The translations under genes and the position numbers were made by a program. Shown here in pieces: positions 53,672 to 62,573 of a stretch of 64,000 nt of DNA. Source of the stretch: Bradyrhizobium sp. NDS-1 (lineage in GTDB: Bacteria > Pseudomonadota > Alphaproteobacteria > Rhizobiales > Xanthobacteraceae); contig NZ_CP136628.1 in assembly GCF_032918005.1 (NCBI RefSeq), positions 4,449,501 to 4,513,500 on the forward strand, written 5' to 3'. Position 1 is the stretch's first letter. Each line of letters starts with the position of its first letter. The notes under the pieces were generated by a model. That model worked only from the letters and a program-made list of their open reading frames with translations. It was not told where the DNA came from and ran no database searches.

Positions 53672-54457
53672 ATGGCCGAGCTTCGCTTCGATGACGGTGC
53701 CGCCTATGAGCAGATGATGGGCGTCTGGAGCCGGTCGGTCGGCGAGATCTTTCTCGACTGGCTGAAGCCGGCACAGGGGCTGCGCTGGATCGATGTCGGC
53801 TGCGGCAGCGGCGCCTTCACCGAGCTCATCATTGCGCGCTGCGCCCCCAGCGACGTGCAGGGCATCGATCCCTCCGAGGGACAGCTCGCCTTTGCCCGCA
53901 CGCGGCCCGGTGCGCGCGGCGCCGTGTTTCAGACCGGCGATGCCATAGCACTGCCATTTGAGGCGGCAAGTTTCGTTGCCGCAGTGATGGCCCTGGTTCT
54001 CGTCTTCGTGCCGGACCCCGCGAAAGGTGTGGCTGAACTGGCGCGGGTCGTTCGTCCCGGCGGGCTGGTCGCGACCTACATGTGGGACATGCTGGGCGGC
54101 CAATCTCCGCTCGATCCGATTCTCGACGAGATGCGCGCGATGGGGCTGTCGCCGACGCGTCCGCCGCATATGGAAGTGTCGACTCTTGCGGCGCTGCAGG
54201 ACCTCTGGCGCGCGGCCGGGCTGCTGGAGCTCGAAACCCGCGAGATCACCGTGCAGCGGAATTTTGCCGATTTCGACGAGTTCTGGGCCGTGCAGACAAA
54301 GTCGCCCACCACCGCGCCCGTCATCGCGGCGATGCCGGCGGCCGATGTCGCCGAGCTCATGCGGCGCGTGAAGGCGCGTCTTCCCGCTGACGCGGACGGC
54401 CGCATCACCACCAGCGCCCGTGCGCACGCGATCAGCGGACGCAAGGCGGGATGTTGA
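53672..54457 (+). CDS. SAM-dependent class I methyltransferase
   Basis: A 261-residue Rossmann methyltransferase. Motif I (IDVGCGSGAFTELI), acidic post-I (GIDPSEGQL), GDAIALPF and the VVRPGGLVATYMWD motif IV/V region are clear; the pattern follows the UbiE/Methyltransf_11 group. The acceptor cannot be told. It starts divergently from DUF2312, with the promoters sharing about 110 bp. Confidence 0.9.
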   Translation: MAELRFDDGAAYEQMMGVWSRSVGEIFLDWLKPAQGLRWIDVGCGSGAFTELIIARCAPSDVQGIDPSEGQLAFARTRPGARGAVFQTGDAIALPFEAASFVAAVMALVLVFVPDPAKGVAELARVVRPGGLVATYMWDMLGGQSPLDPILDEMRAMGLSPTRPPHMEVSTLAALQDLWRAAGLLELETREITVQRNFADFDEFWAVQTKSPTTAPVIAAMPAADVAELMRRVKARLPADADGRITTSARAHAISGRKAGC

Positions 54458-54633
54458 TAGCAGACGATTACGATGCTCGACCGGCTCGGGCGGTGCCGAA
54501 GGGTGGGCAAAGGCGCGCTTGCGCCGTGCCCACGAACTTTTCGATCCGGCCAGCGACGCGCGGGCACGCTTCCGCCTTCGCTCTTCGAGCTACGGCGGAC
54601 AAGTCGCTTTGCCCACCTACGCGCTGTTGATTC

Positions 54634-54915
54634 CTACCACCAATACGGCCAGCGCCAGCCCTCGTAGCGGACATAGGACGGCACCAGCGGCGGGCCGTAG
54701 GGATCGACCTTGTCGTGTTCGGGGCGATAGCGATACCGCGGAACGACATTGTAGTCCCACGGCGTCGGCCGCAGCACGGGCGCGGTGACGATGAGGCGCT
54801 CTTGCGGCGCGCGGACGACGACGGCCTTGCGCGTCTGCGCTTCGGCGCCCGATGTTGCAAGGCTGCCCAGCACCAGGGCGGTTCCGAGCGCGCAGGCGGC
54901 GGTCATTTTTGCCAT
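54634..54915 (-). CDS. Small exported Pro/Tyr/Trp-rich protein
   Basis: A 93-residue protein. ATG 54915 follows AAGGAG (8-base spacing). The signal peptide (MAKMTAACALGTALVLGSLATSGAEA) leads to TRKAVVVRAPQERLIVTAPVLRPTPWDYNVVPRYRYRPEHDKVDPYGPPLVPSYVRYEGWRWPYWW. The aromatic C-terminus suggests a membrane- or surface-associated role. No known domain. Confidence 0.8.
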   Translation of the reverse strand: MAKMTAACALGTALVLGSLATSGAEAQTRKAVVVRAPQERLIVTAPVLRPTPWDYNVVPRYRYRPEHDKVDPYGPPLVPSYVRYEGWRWPYWW

Positions 54916-54997
54916 GCATTGGTCTCCTTCGTAGCGAGAGTGCAAAAGGACGCCGGGCAAGGCAAGCGAATTTCGTGTGAGACTTTTTCCGCGGCCA

Positions 54998-55124
54998 TCC
55001 TTCGAGACGCCCGCTTTGAGCGGGCTCCTCAGGATGAGGGCGGAGTGCGCGGCAACAGCTTCGACAGCCGCGATGGCTGCTTAGCCTCATCCTGAGGAGA
55101 CCGCGAAGCGGTCGTCTCGAAGGA
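54998..55124. repeat. Dispersed palindrome with outer arms TCCTTCGAGAC/GTCTCGAAGGA
   Basis: The left arm (54998-55039) and right arm (55085-55124) pair over most of their length, with CCTCATCCTGAGGAG/CTCCTCAGGATGAGG as the inner part. The type resembles an intergenic palindrome that is repeated across Bradyrhizobium genomes. It lies between two convergent/minus-strand gene ends. Confidence 0.8.
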
Positions 55125-55163
55125 CGAGGCGCGCGCTCCGACGCTTGGGCGAGCGTAGCCCGC

Positions 55164-55700
55164 TTACGCCGTCTCGACCTCCTCCGGCACGGGCCCCGCC
55201 ACGAGCCCGTCGAGACCGACCATCAGCAGATCCGCAATGTGCATCAACTGGTACAACGGAATGTCCGCCTCGCCCTGCTCGGCCAGCGCCACGAAGGCTG
55301 GCGTGACGCTGAGGCGCTCGGCGAGCTGGGCTTGCGTGTAGCCGCGGGTCTCGCGTGCGGCTTTGACGCGTGCGCCGATGCCGAGGCGATGCCGGGCCTG
55401 CTCGTCCGCGGTCATCATGGCGGCATGCTCGTCCACGCTGGCAAAGCCGTCCGCGAACGCAGCTCCGATCAGCCTTTCCTTGCGCCAGGCAACGCGGCAG
55501 GCCTTGCGCAGGCCGCTCGTGAAAACAAGCGTGAACTCGTCGGCGACCCATGCCGAGCTGTTGAGCTGAAGGCGCGCGCCGCTGCCGGAAACATCGCGGA
55601 TCGTGCAGGGCACGCTGACGATGCTGCCGCTGCCGTTGTCGAATTCGACGATGCCGGTGCGCAGCGTGTGATGCCTGGCGGCGGCGCGATGATCGCTCAT
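55164..55700 (-). CDS. PilZ-domain/XRE-HTH fusion protein
   Basis: A 178-residue protein. The N-terminal PilZ-like domain carries RAAAR (RxxxR) at residues 5-9 and the DxSxxG motif in TIRDVSGSGARLQL, the c-di-GMP-binding signature. The C-terminal XRE-type helix-turn-helix (ARVKAARETRGYTQAQLAERLSVTPAFVALAEQGEADIPLYQLMHIADLLMVGLDGL) would bind DNA. ATG 55700 has GGGAG upstream. The fusion suggests a c-di-GMP-dependent transcription factor; ligand binding is inferred. Confidence 0.85.
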   Translation of the reverse strand: MSDHRAAARHHTLRTGIVEFDNGSGSIVSVPCTIRDVSGSGARLQLNSSAWVADEFTLVFTSGLRKACRVAWRKERLIGAAFADGFASVDEHAAMMTADEQARHRLGIGARVKAARETRGYTQAQLAERLSVTPAFVALAEQGEADIPLYQLMHIADLLMVGLDGLVAGPVPEEVETA

Positions 55701-55878
55701 GACAGCTCCCGAATGCCCGCGGCGGCGTCGCATGGCGCATCCGACGCAGCCGCAATCGGGGCGAGACTATCGCAGAATTTTTTCCGCAGCTCCCAAGCTT
55801 GCTGCAGTCTGGTCGCGACCGGACGCCATGGTAAAGGAATTCCTCCCGGGCGGCGCCTTGTGCGTTCCTGTCTGCCGA

Positions 55879-56514
55879 TCACTCCCGCGCGCGGCGCAGA
55901 GCCTGCTGCAGCTTCATCCGCTGCTTGTCCCAACGGGACTGCTCGGCCTCCGCGCGTTCCTCGAGCGCGGCGCGCTCGGCTTCGATCTTCTCCGCCTTCG
56001 CCTCGTGCTCCCGCCTCGCTTTGTCCAGCGCCACCTCGGCGGCGGCGACTGACTTGTCCCGGTGCGCGCGCGCCTTGGCGCGGGCCGCCTCCTCCCTGCG
56101 ACGCTCGGCCTCGCGCCGCCGCTCCTCCTTCTCGAACGCGGCGGCGGCCTTGCGCGCGGCTCGATCGTCGATCTTGCGCGACGGCTTCTTCGCCGTCTTG
56201 GCCGGACGCTGCTTCGATGCCGGCTTGCCCTTGGCCTTACGTTTCGGCTTGGCGTCGTCATCGGCGAGATCAGTCGGCAGCGCGGCGCTCTCCGTGAACG
56301 GGCCATTCGAGCCGACCGGACGCCTGAGCACGACGCCCGGCTTTGCCATGGTCGCCGCGACGATGCCGGGGTCGTCAGTCTCCGTCGCTGCGCCCTGATG
56401 GAACAGATTGGAGCTGGCGCCCCAGGCCTCGAGCGCCGCCTTCATCGAGGGCGCGGCGATCGCCTGGTCGAAGAAACCGAGCGAGGTCTGGTAGGTCTTC
56501 AGTTTCCTTGGCAT
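55879..56514 (-). CDS. TolA-like coiled-coil protein
   Basis: A 211-residue protein with a long charged Lys/Arg/Glu-rich coiled coil (about residues 85-205: KPKRKAKGKPASKQRPAKTAKKPSRK, then EKEERRREAERRREEAARAKARAHRDKS... and AEKIEAERAALEERAEAEQSRWDKQRMKLQQAL). The N-terminal part (KTYQTSLGFFDQAIAAPSMKAALEAWG) is often annotated as cell-envelope biogenesis TolA-like in rhizobia. No membrane segment is present, so it is not a true TolA. Function unknown. Confidence 0.82.
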   Translation of the reverse strand: MPRKLKTYQTSLGFFDQAIAAPSMKAALEAWGASSNLFHQGAATETDDPGIVAATMAKPGVVLRRPVGSNGPFTESAALPTDLADDDAKPKRKAKGKPASKQRPAKTAKKPSRKIDDRAARKAAAAFEKEERRREAERRREEAARAKARAHRDKSVAAAEVALDKARREHEAKAEKIEAERAALEERAEAEQSRWDKQRMKLQQALRRARE

Positions 56515-56549
56515 GTCGTCCCGTCAGCGAGCGCCGATCGTCGCCCGAA

Positions 56550-56954
56550 CTACGAACTTCCCAACAACGCGTCATACCCTTTCTCGCTGAACGCCAGCAG
56601 ACAAAATCCGTGCCCGAACGGGTCCCCCAGCATCGCGATCCGTCCATAGGGCGCATCGATCGCCGGCACTTCCAGGATCGCGCCGGCGCGCACCGCGCGT
56701 TCGACGGCAGCATCGACATCGTCGACGACGACGTCGATATGCACCGGCGTCCAATGCCGCTCGTAGCGGCGGAGGTCGCCGCCCGCACCGACCGTTCCGA
56801 TCCGCTTGGTCAGGAGATAGACAGACGCGGGCCAGCCGAGCAGCTCGACGAAGTCAGCGCCGAAGCGGCGGCCGACCGTGAGGCCGAAGGCTTCGGTGTA
56901 GAAGCTGGTGGCTTTCGCAACGTCGGGGACGTCGATGTTGAGAAGGAAGGTCAT
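56550..56954 (-). CDS. VOC-superfamily (glyoxalase/bleomycin-resistance-like) protein
   Basis: A 134-residue protein with two beta-alpha-beta-beta-beta VOC units (FLLNIDVPDVAKATSFYTEAFGL; WTPVHIDVVVDDVDAAVERAVRAGAIL; GRIAMLGDPFGHGFCLLAF). A His in VHIDV and the acidic end could be metal ligands. The substrate is not predictable. Confidence 0.9.
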   Translation of the reverse strand: MTFLLNIDVPDVAKATSFYTEAFGLTVGRRFGADFVELLGWPASVYLLTKRIGTVGAGGDLRRYERHWTPVHIDVVVDDVDAAVERAVRAGAILEVPAIDAPYGRIAMLGDPFGHGFCLLAFSEKGYDALLGSS

Positions 56955-57161
56955 GGCGGGCTCGTCACACGCTACGAGCGGAGGCTACGCATCGAGCGCC
57001 TGGACGTCGAGAGGGCTTTCACCGTGGCATCATGCGCCTGATTTGCCCGACGGCGCAAAGAGACTTCGGCATCGCCGAATCAAAATAAAATCTCTTGCAA
57101 TTCCAATGGGATGCCTACTGTGCATGGGGTTGTTTTCGCGAAATTTGGTTTGGCCGGCCCC

Positions 57162-57518
57162 TCATCTGCTCTTCAGGCTCAGGATATAGGCCGAAAGCGC
57201 ATCCGCCTGCTCCGGCGAGATCACCAGATTCGGCATGTTCCGGTGGCTGGTGCGCCAGAACACCTTGAGCGACAGCGCGGTGGTGCCGCTGCGGTCGGCG
57301 ATGGCCTGGAAGCTCGGGGCCTCGTCGAAGAAGTCGGTGATGCTCCGCTCGACCGCGTGACACGACTGGCACCACGCCTGCGCCAGGCGCTGTCCTTCGG
57401 CAGTGCGCGAGGCAGGCCTCGGCGCCCCCGCGGCGGTGTGGACGACGCTGAAGAGAAACACCGCCGACAGGATGATCAGGATGACGATGCCGATGGAGAT
57501 TCGAACACTGTGCGACAT
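57162..57518 (-). CDS. Class I c-type cytochrome
   Basis: A 118-residue exported protein. An N-terminal membrane segment (VRISIGIVILIILSAVFLFSVV) anchors it or serves as signal. The heme motif CQSCH (WCQSCHAVE) and the distal Met in RTSHRNMPNLVISP are typical of short class I cytochromes. It is a candidate periplasmic electron carrier. Upstream intergenic DNA shows no known operator. Confidence 0.92.
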   Translation of the reverse strand: MSHSVRISIGIVILIILSAVFLFSVVHTAAGAPRPASRTAEGQRLAQAWCQSCHAVERSITDFFDEAPSFQAIADRSGTTALSLKVFWRTSHRNMPNLVISPEQADALSAYILSLKSR

Positions 57519-57770
57519 CGCCAGACCTCACCGCGATTGACTCATCGCGCCAGCCTAGATTTGCAGCGCAAGGCCAGGTTGATCTGCGTCAAGCATGGCA
57601 GCCTGGGCTGGCTCTACGTGATCTTCGTCGCACTGTTTCGGTGACATCGCACCGGCAGACGATGGCGGCGCGATGTGCCGGCAGCTTTCCCTTGCTTTCC
57701 TGTTCTCGGCCCCTACGGTCGCGCCACGAACGAGGCGCCGAGACGAGATAAGGGTGAGACGAGACCTGCC

Positions 57771-58121
57771 ATGACCGACACGATGAAATGCCCCGCCTGC
57801 AACTCCGCGCACGCCTATCAGGACCGCGATCTCTGGGTCTGTCCGGAATGCGGCCATGAATGGAGCGGGGCGGCGGAGACGGCCGCGGATGCGTCGCAGG
57901 ACGCCGGCGTGCGCGATGCCAACGGCAATGTGCTCGCCGACGGCGACAGCGTCATCGTGATCAAGGATCTCAAGATCAAGGGCTCGTCCTCGGTCGTGAA
58001 GGGCGGCACCAAGGTGCGCAACATCCGCCTGCAGGACGCCAGCGACGGACACGACATCGCCTGCAAGATCGACGGCATCGGCGCAATGAACCTGAAGTCT
58101 GAGTTCGTGCGGAAGGCGTAG
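57771..58121 (+). CDS. PhnA-like zinc-ribbon protein (YjdM family)
   Basis: A 116-residue protein. The N-terminal zinc ribbon has two CxxC pairs ([10 protein letters not shown] and CPECGHEW), followed by the PhnA domain ([34 protein letters not shown], ...[19 protein letters not shown]). Despite the alkylphosphonate name, the biochemical function of the family is unknown. ATG 57771 is chosen; the in-frame ATG at 57675 would precede the zinc ribbon by 32 odd residues. It is convergent with the EamA gene. Confidence 0.9.
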   Translation: MTDTMKCPACNSAHAYQDRDLWVCPECGHEWSGAAETAADASQDAGVRDANGNVLADGDSVIVIKDLKIKGSSSVVKGGTKVRNIRLQDASDGHDIACKIDGIGAMNLKSEFVRKA

Positions 58122-58127
58122 CCCGCG

Positions 58128-59048
58128 CTAGCTTTGCCGCTGCGCGAGGTAGAACCCGCACAGCACGGTCACGAGGCCCGCGGTCTGCAACAGCGTCGGC
58201 GGCTCGCCGAGCAGCAGCCAGCCGGTGAGCAGCGTCAGCGCCGGCACGCAGGCCGGAAACACCGCGGCGCGGGCCACGCCGAGGCGTTGGACCGAGACGG
58301 CGTAGAGATACAGCGCGGCGGGGCCCGCGAGCACGCCCTGCGCCAGCGCCTGGATGGCGTTCTCGGTAAGGCCGATCGCCGCGACATGGGCAAGGCCGAC
58401 GGTCGCGATGTAGACCGGCAGCAGCAGCAGCGACAGCACGTTGATGACCAGCGCAGCCGAGACGGCGGAGACGCGCCAGTGCCGCAGCGATGCGCCGAAG
58501 CCGGCGAACATCAATCCGGTGAGCACGAAGATCAGATCGCCCAGCACGCCGTCGGCACCGATATGGCCGATCGATTCCGCGCCGATCACACCGAGGCCGC
58601 CGACGATGACGATCGCGCCGGCAAGGCGCGAGACGGAGATATGCTCCTTCAGCAGCAGTGCTGCGAGCAGCAGGCCGCCGAGCGTTGCGCAAGAGGGCTG
58701 GATCACGCTGCCATGGCCGAGCGGCACGAACAGGAAGCCGGTGTAGGAGATCAGCGACATCACGGGGCCGCCGAGCACCATCAGCACGAGGCCCCTACTC
58801 CAGCCGATGCCACAGAGATCACTGAGGCCGGCGCGCAGCACCAGCGGCAGGAACGCGATTCCCGACCAGACATAGCGATGCACCAGCAGATCGACCGGCG
58901 TGAAGCCGACCTTGAGCCCATGCCGCGTGCCGGCAAAGCCGAGCGCCCAGAACAGCGCTGCGGCAAGGCCGCAAGTTACGCCGAGCAGGGCCGGCACTGC
59001 ATCGTCGTTCCGAGAAAGAGCGCCAGCGCCGCTCGTCCGCTGATCCAT
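58128..59048 (-). CDS. EamA/DMT-family transporter (second copy in window)
   Basis: A 306-residue inner-membrane protein with about ten hydrophobic segments and two EamA repeats (VTCGLAAALFWALGFAGTRHGLKVGFTPVDLLVHRYVWSG; the second starts GVLGDLIFVLTGLMFAGFGASLRHW). Only distantly related in sequence to the EamA protein at 41113-42009. The substrate is unknown. Confidence 0.9.
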   Translation of the reverse strand: MDQRTSGAGALSRNDDAVPALLGVTCGLAAALFWALGFAGTRHGLKVGFTPVDLLVHRYVWSGIAFLPLVLRAGLSDLCGIGWSRGLVLMVLGGPVMSLISYTGFLFVPLGHGSVIQPSCATLGGLLLAALLLKEHISVSRLAGAIVIVGGLGVIGAESIGHIGADGVLGDLIFVLTGLMFAGFGASLRHWRVSAVSAALVINVLSLLLLPVYIATVGLAHVAAIGLTENAIQALAQGVLAGPAALYLYAVSVQRLGVARAAVFPACVPALTLLTGWLLLGEPPTLLQTAGLVTVLCGFYLAQRQS

Positions 59049-59336
59049 GGATCAAGCGTTATGCCGGCGCGCCGGCCGGCTCAACCCTCGCGGCTGCAGG
59101 GCTGGCACGCGACGAAATAGAAATACAAGGCTTCTGCAGTCCGGCTGCGCGCGCGGAGAGCTTGGAAAGATCCCGGGCTGCGAGTCTCAAATCGGGTATC
59201 GGTGTCAATCACTGCGCCGGGACATTGAGCACGATCCTGCACCCGCGATCCGCGAGCGGCGCCGATGTGGAAGACGTCGGGCGAGGCAGTGGGTCCCGCT
59301 CTCCGCGGAACCCACCTGCCGTCACGCGACGTCAGA

Positions 59337-59588
59337 TCAGCGGGTAGCGCCCGTGGTGACGTCGGCGGTCTTCACCTTGCGCGGGCTGAGGACCTTCGCC
59401 TGGTGGACCGAGGCGACCGTGGTCGGCGCAGCAGTCTGCTCGACATGCGCGGCGCCGAGCACGCGAACCTGCAAGGGCGAGACTGCAAATCCGTTGGCCT
59501 CGTAAGTCGGCAATTCGGCGGCGAAAGCCGCGGTGCTGCCCGCGATCGTCAGGATGGCGGCGGCGATCGACAGAGTTTTCTTGTTCAT
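59337..59588 (-). CDS. Small exported protein
   Basis: An 83-residue secreted protein. ATG 59588 follows AGGAG (CAGGAGCACTACCA). The signal peptide (MNKKTLSIAAAILTIAGSTAAFA) precedes ELPTYEANGFAVSPLQVRVLGAAHVEQTAAPTTVASVHQAKVLSPRKVKTADVTTGATR. Sequence pattern is common in Bradyrhizobium; no known domain. Confidence 0.82.
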   Translation of the reverse strand: MNKKTLSIAAAILTIAGSTAAFAAELPTYEANGFAVSPLQVRVLGAAHVEQTAAPTTVASVHQAKVLSPRKVKTADVTTGATR

Positions 59589-59655
59589 TGGTAGTGCTCC
59601 TGAGTGGAAGAGTCGGAGCATATTTAGGCGCGATTTGCTGCGTTGCGACATGCTT

Positions 59656-59670
59656 TGTTGCATTGCAACA
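59656..59670. promoter_or_regulatory. 15-bp palindrome upstream of the small exported protein gene
   Basis: TGTTGCATTGCAACA is a palindrome around a central T, 68 bp upstream of the ATG at 59588. Its position fits an operator. The bound factor is not known. Confidence 0.5.
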
Positions 59671-59760
59671 GCGCGCGCGATGCATGGCGATATGTTTAAT
59701 GCGTACAAGGCGTTGGCCGAATCGTGATCTGCGGCGACATGACGGTCTTATGGACAGTGC

Positions 59761-59964
59761 TCAGCCGCCGAGCACGTTGCCCCAGCCATCGAAGAGATAG
59801 GTCTTCCAAGCCACGGTTCCATCGCCACTGGGGCGGCTGGCCCGCCTGTAGTCGTCCGCCTGATCGGCGGTCCAGGTGATGATCGTGTCCGTGAGGCGAT
59901 CGTGCAGGATAGCGGGTTCGGTAGGGTCGAAGGCGTCCATGGGACGAAGCGAGGGATGCGTCAT
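59761..59964 (-). CDS. Small hypothetical protein
   Basis: A 67-residue protein, MTHPSLRPMDAFDPTEPAILHDRLTDTIITWTADQADDYRRASRPSGDGTVAWKTYLFDGWGNVLGG, with no recognised domain. The ATG at 59964 has a weak site upstream. It is divergent from the M15-like peptidase gene. Confidence 0.65.
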   Translation of the reverse strand: MTHPSLRPMDAFDPTEPAILHDRLTDTIITWTADQADDYRRASRPSGDGTVAWKTYLFDGWGNVLGG

Positions 59965-60231
59965 GGGCCACCAAACGCCCCAGCCGCAACAAAGTTGCGC
60001 GCAACGCACAAGCAAAAACTCACTTGGGAGCAAACGGGAACCTTCGTGGCAGCTGTGCAACACCTCCTCGAAAAGCCCATTTTCGCCGATTTACGCCATT
60101 GCGCCGCCACACCATGCTCCGAACAATCGAGGCGCTGCGTGCCTTTCCATGCAAGACTGTTTCGTCAGACTGTTTGCATCATCACTGTCCGGCAAGTCGG
60201 GTTCGGGCAGAACCGTTTGGAGGCAGGGATC

Positions 60232-61536
60232 ATGAACGATCGGCGGTCTCTTCTGGTGGCGGTCGCGTGCCCTTCGGCCGTGCTCGCCGGCTGGCTGGCA
60301 CTTTCCCTCTCCGCCTATGCTCCTGCCCTGATCGAGAACAGCAGCGCCAATGCGGCTGCCGTCTCGCGCGCGAAGGATCTCAGCCGGCTCGACGTCGCCG
60401 ACGTGCCGCGCGCTGCCATGATCGAGGACGGCATCGCCTTGACTGCCGAGATCGCCGCGGCCGTCGCAGCGGCACCGGCCCCGATGATCACTGAGACCGC
60501 ACCTGAGACGCGCGCCCCCGCCGTCAGGCTCGCTGCGGCCGATCCGACGCTGATGCTGCCGACCGAGGCACCGCCCGCGCCGCAGATGTCGCCTGAACCG
60601 GAGCCCGTCGTCAGCGAGGCTACGCCGGCCGCGACGCAGGAGCCGGTCAAACTGGCATCCGCCGATCCCACCGAAATCGTGACGACGGACGCGCTGTCCT
60701 CCGCCGCGATCGCGAGCGGCCCGGTCACGGCTGCGAGCAAGGCATCACCTCCAGCCGATACCGTCGCCGTGCTCGACGAATGCTTCGTCATGGATGCCTG
60801 CATCGATCGCTATCTCTGGGAGCTCTATCAGCGCACCGCAAAGGAAGACTCGCTCAAGGTCCAGGAGCGCCGCGCCGTCACCGTCAAGCGCAAGGGCAAG
60901 ACAGTCACGGTGATGCGCAGCTTCACGAAGCTGGTCGATCAGGATTTCGGCTGGAAGGATCCGAAGGCGGCCGAGCGCGCTGGCATGTCGATGATGGATT
61001 ATGTCATCGGCGGCATGGACAAGAGCTTCAAGCGAAAGCTGTTTCGCACGCTGCTCGCCGCGGAAGCCGCCGGCCTCTCACCCGGCATCACCAGCGCGTT
61101 CCGCGACGACTATCGCCAGTCGATCGCGAGCGGCCTGAAGGCCGCCTCCGACCGTTCCTATCATGGCGGCAGCACGCGCGGCGGCTACGGCCACGGCATG
61201 GCGGCCGACATCGTCAGCACCCAGGGCAGCAACCGCGCGCAGCGCTGGGTCTCGACCGAAATCCTGTGGAAGTGGGTCGACGCCAACGGCAAGACGTACG
61301 GCATCGGCCGGCCCTATCTCGGCCGTGATCCGCCGCATGTCGGCCCCGTCGACGGCCAGGAGTACATGTCGCGCCGTGGCACGGGCGACGGGAAGCAGAT
61401 CGCCAGCGCGAAGTCCAGGAAGGTGGTGCGCGCCGCGGCCCATGCGAAACCGCCGAAGGCCCAGGCCGTGCACGAGCAGAAGGGTGCCGCGAAGCCGCAG
61501 AAATCGGCGCAATCGACCGGCAAGCGCGCGACCTGA
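60232..61536 (+). CDS. Exported M15-like peptidase / peptidoglycan-active protein
   Basis: A 434-residue protein. ATG 60232 follows GGAGGCAGGG. A single N-terminal membrane segment (LLVAVACPSAVLAGWLALSLSAYA) anchors it or acts as signal. An Ala/Pro/Thr-rich linker (about residues 45-180) precedes a domain with GITSAFRDDYRQ, SYHGGSTRGGYGHGMAADIV (HxxGxAxD-like zinc ligands of the M15 D-Ala-D-Ala carboxypeptidase fold) and DPPHVGPVD. The C-terminus is a Lys/Ala-rich tail. It is probably a cell-wall hydrolase. It ends 3 bp before the pdxY stop, convergent. Confidence 0.8.
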   Translation: MNDRRSLLVAVACPSAVLAGWLALSLSAYAPALIENSSANAAAVSRAKDLSRLDVADVPRAAMIEDGIALTAEIAAAVAAAPAPMITETAPETRAPAVRLAAADPTLMLPTEAPPAPQMSPEPEPVVSEATPAATQEPVKLASADPTEIVTTDALSSAAIASGPVTAASKASPPADTVAVLDECFVMDACIDRYLWELYQRTAKEDSLKVQERRAVTVKRKGKTVTVMRSFTKLVDQDFGWKDPKAAERAGMSMMDYVIGGMDKSFKRKLFRTLLAAEAAGLSPGITSAFRDDYRQSIASGLKAASDRSYHGGSTRGGYGHGMAADIVSTQGSNRAQRWVSTEILWKWVDANGKTYGIGRPYLGRDPPHVGPVDGQEYMSRRGTGDGKQIASAKSRKVVRAAAHAKPPKAQAVHEQKGAAKPQKSAQSTGKRAT

Positions 61537-61539
61537 GAC

Positions 61540-62358
61540 TTACGGCGCGCGGCCCGGCGTTGGCAGCGGCACGAGCCGCATCTCCGCCGTGCCGGCCTCC
61601 TGCGTACGCACCAGCACCGCAAAAACCGTGTCGACCGCAAGCCGCACCGCGGCCTCGATCGCTTGGCCCCTGGCCAGACGGGCCGCGATCAGACCGGTGA
61701 GGAGATCGCCGGTGCCGTAGGGTCGGATCGGCAGGCGCGGCGTCGCGAAGCGCGACAACCGGCCGTCGGCGCACAGGATCGTCTCCACCTGTCCCGCCGC
61801 CGTGTCGTTGAGCGTACAGCCGGTTGCCACGACGTCGATCTGGCCGGTTGCAGCCAGTGCCGCACACGCGGCCCGCAAGCCCTGCGCATCCGCAATCGTG
61901 AGGCCCGAGAGCAGCTCAAGTTCGAACTGGTTCGGCGTCGTCAGGTTTGCTGCCGGCAGCAGCCGGTGGCGGACCACGTCCAAAATGCCGTCGGCGACAT
62001 AGACGCGGCCGTCATCGCCAATCACGGGATCGCAGAGATAGACGAGCTTCGCATTCCGCGTGAGCGCCCGCTCGACGAAATCGGCGATCACGGCGGCATT
62101 GCCGGGCGAGCCGAGATAGCCGGTCACCAGCACGGCGGCCTCGTCGACGAGCCCGCGCTCTTCCACACCCTTCAGGAGATCGGCGACGAGCTCGGTCTCC
62201 AGCACCCGCCCGCGCAGGCTCGGGTAGCGCGGATGGTTGGACAGCAGCGTCGTCGGCACCGCCGCAACGTTCACGCCCTCCGCCTGCATGGCATAGGCGG
62301 CCGCGCTGTTGCCGACATGGCCGTGGACTACCTGGCTTTGAATCGAGATGACGAGCAT
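61540..62358 (-). CDS. pdxY: Pyridoxal kinase
   Basis: A 272-residue ribokinase-fold enzyme that phosphorylates pyridoxal in B6 salvage. Landmarks are VISIQSQVVHGHVGNSAAAYAMQ (substrate site), CDPVIGDDGRVYV, ANLTTPNQFELELLSG and the ATP-binding/catalytic RPYGTGDLLTGL near residue 220. The length suits PdxY/PdxK. The ATG is 3-base-close to the M15-like gene's end in convergence. Products would supply PLP to the aminotransferases in this region. Confidence 0.95.
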   Translation of the reverse strand: MLVISIQSQVVHGHVGNSAAAYAMQAEGVNVAAVPTTLLSNHPRYPSLRGRVLETELVADLLKGVEERGLVDEAAVLVTGYLGSPGNAAVIADFVERALTRNAKLVYLCDPVIGDDGRVYVADGILDVVRHRLLPAANLTTPNQFELELLSGLTIADAQGLRAACAALAATGQIDVVATGCTLNDTAAGQVETILCADGRLSRFATPRLPIRPYGTGDLLTGLIAARLARGQAIEAAVRLAVDTVFAVLVRTQEAGTAEMRLVPLPTPGRAP

Positions 62359-62536
62359 GAAGGAGGTCCGTAGGGTCTATTGTCGAGCGACACAAGCACG
62401 CATCGTAGCTCGTATGGCGCGCAGCGTAATCCGAGAATCGCGCGGCGGCGTCATGCCGCGTTTCCGCCAACGTCGCAGGCCCGTCACTCACATGTGATAC
62501 CTGCTGCCGGCCAAAGCCGAGCGCCGCATGCTAAAC

Positions 62537-62550
62537 ATACCGTGCGGTAT
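62537..62550 (+). promoter_or_regulatory. TetR-type operator upstream of the SMR-TetR operon
   Basis: ATACCGTGCGGTAT (62537-62550) has perfect 6-bp inverted arms around TG, 23 bp upstream of the SMR start codon. Position and symmetry fit autorepression by the downstream TetR-family protein. Confidence 0.75.
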
Positions 62551-62573
62551 CTTTCTTTCGCACTAGGCCGACC

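Noticed and set aside
59656..59670. NifA upstream activating sequence
   Set aside because: The palindrome reads TGT-N9-ACA, not the required TGT-N10-ACA, and no sigma-54 promoter follows.
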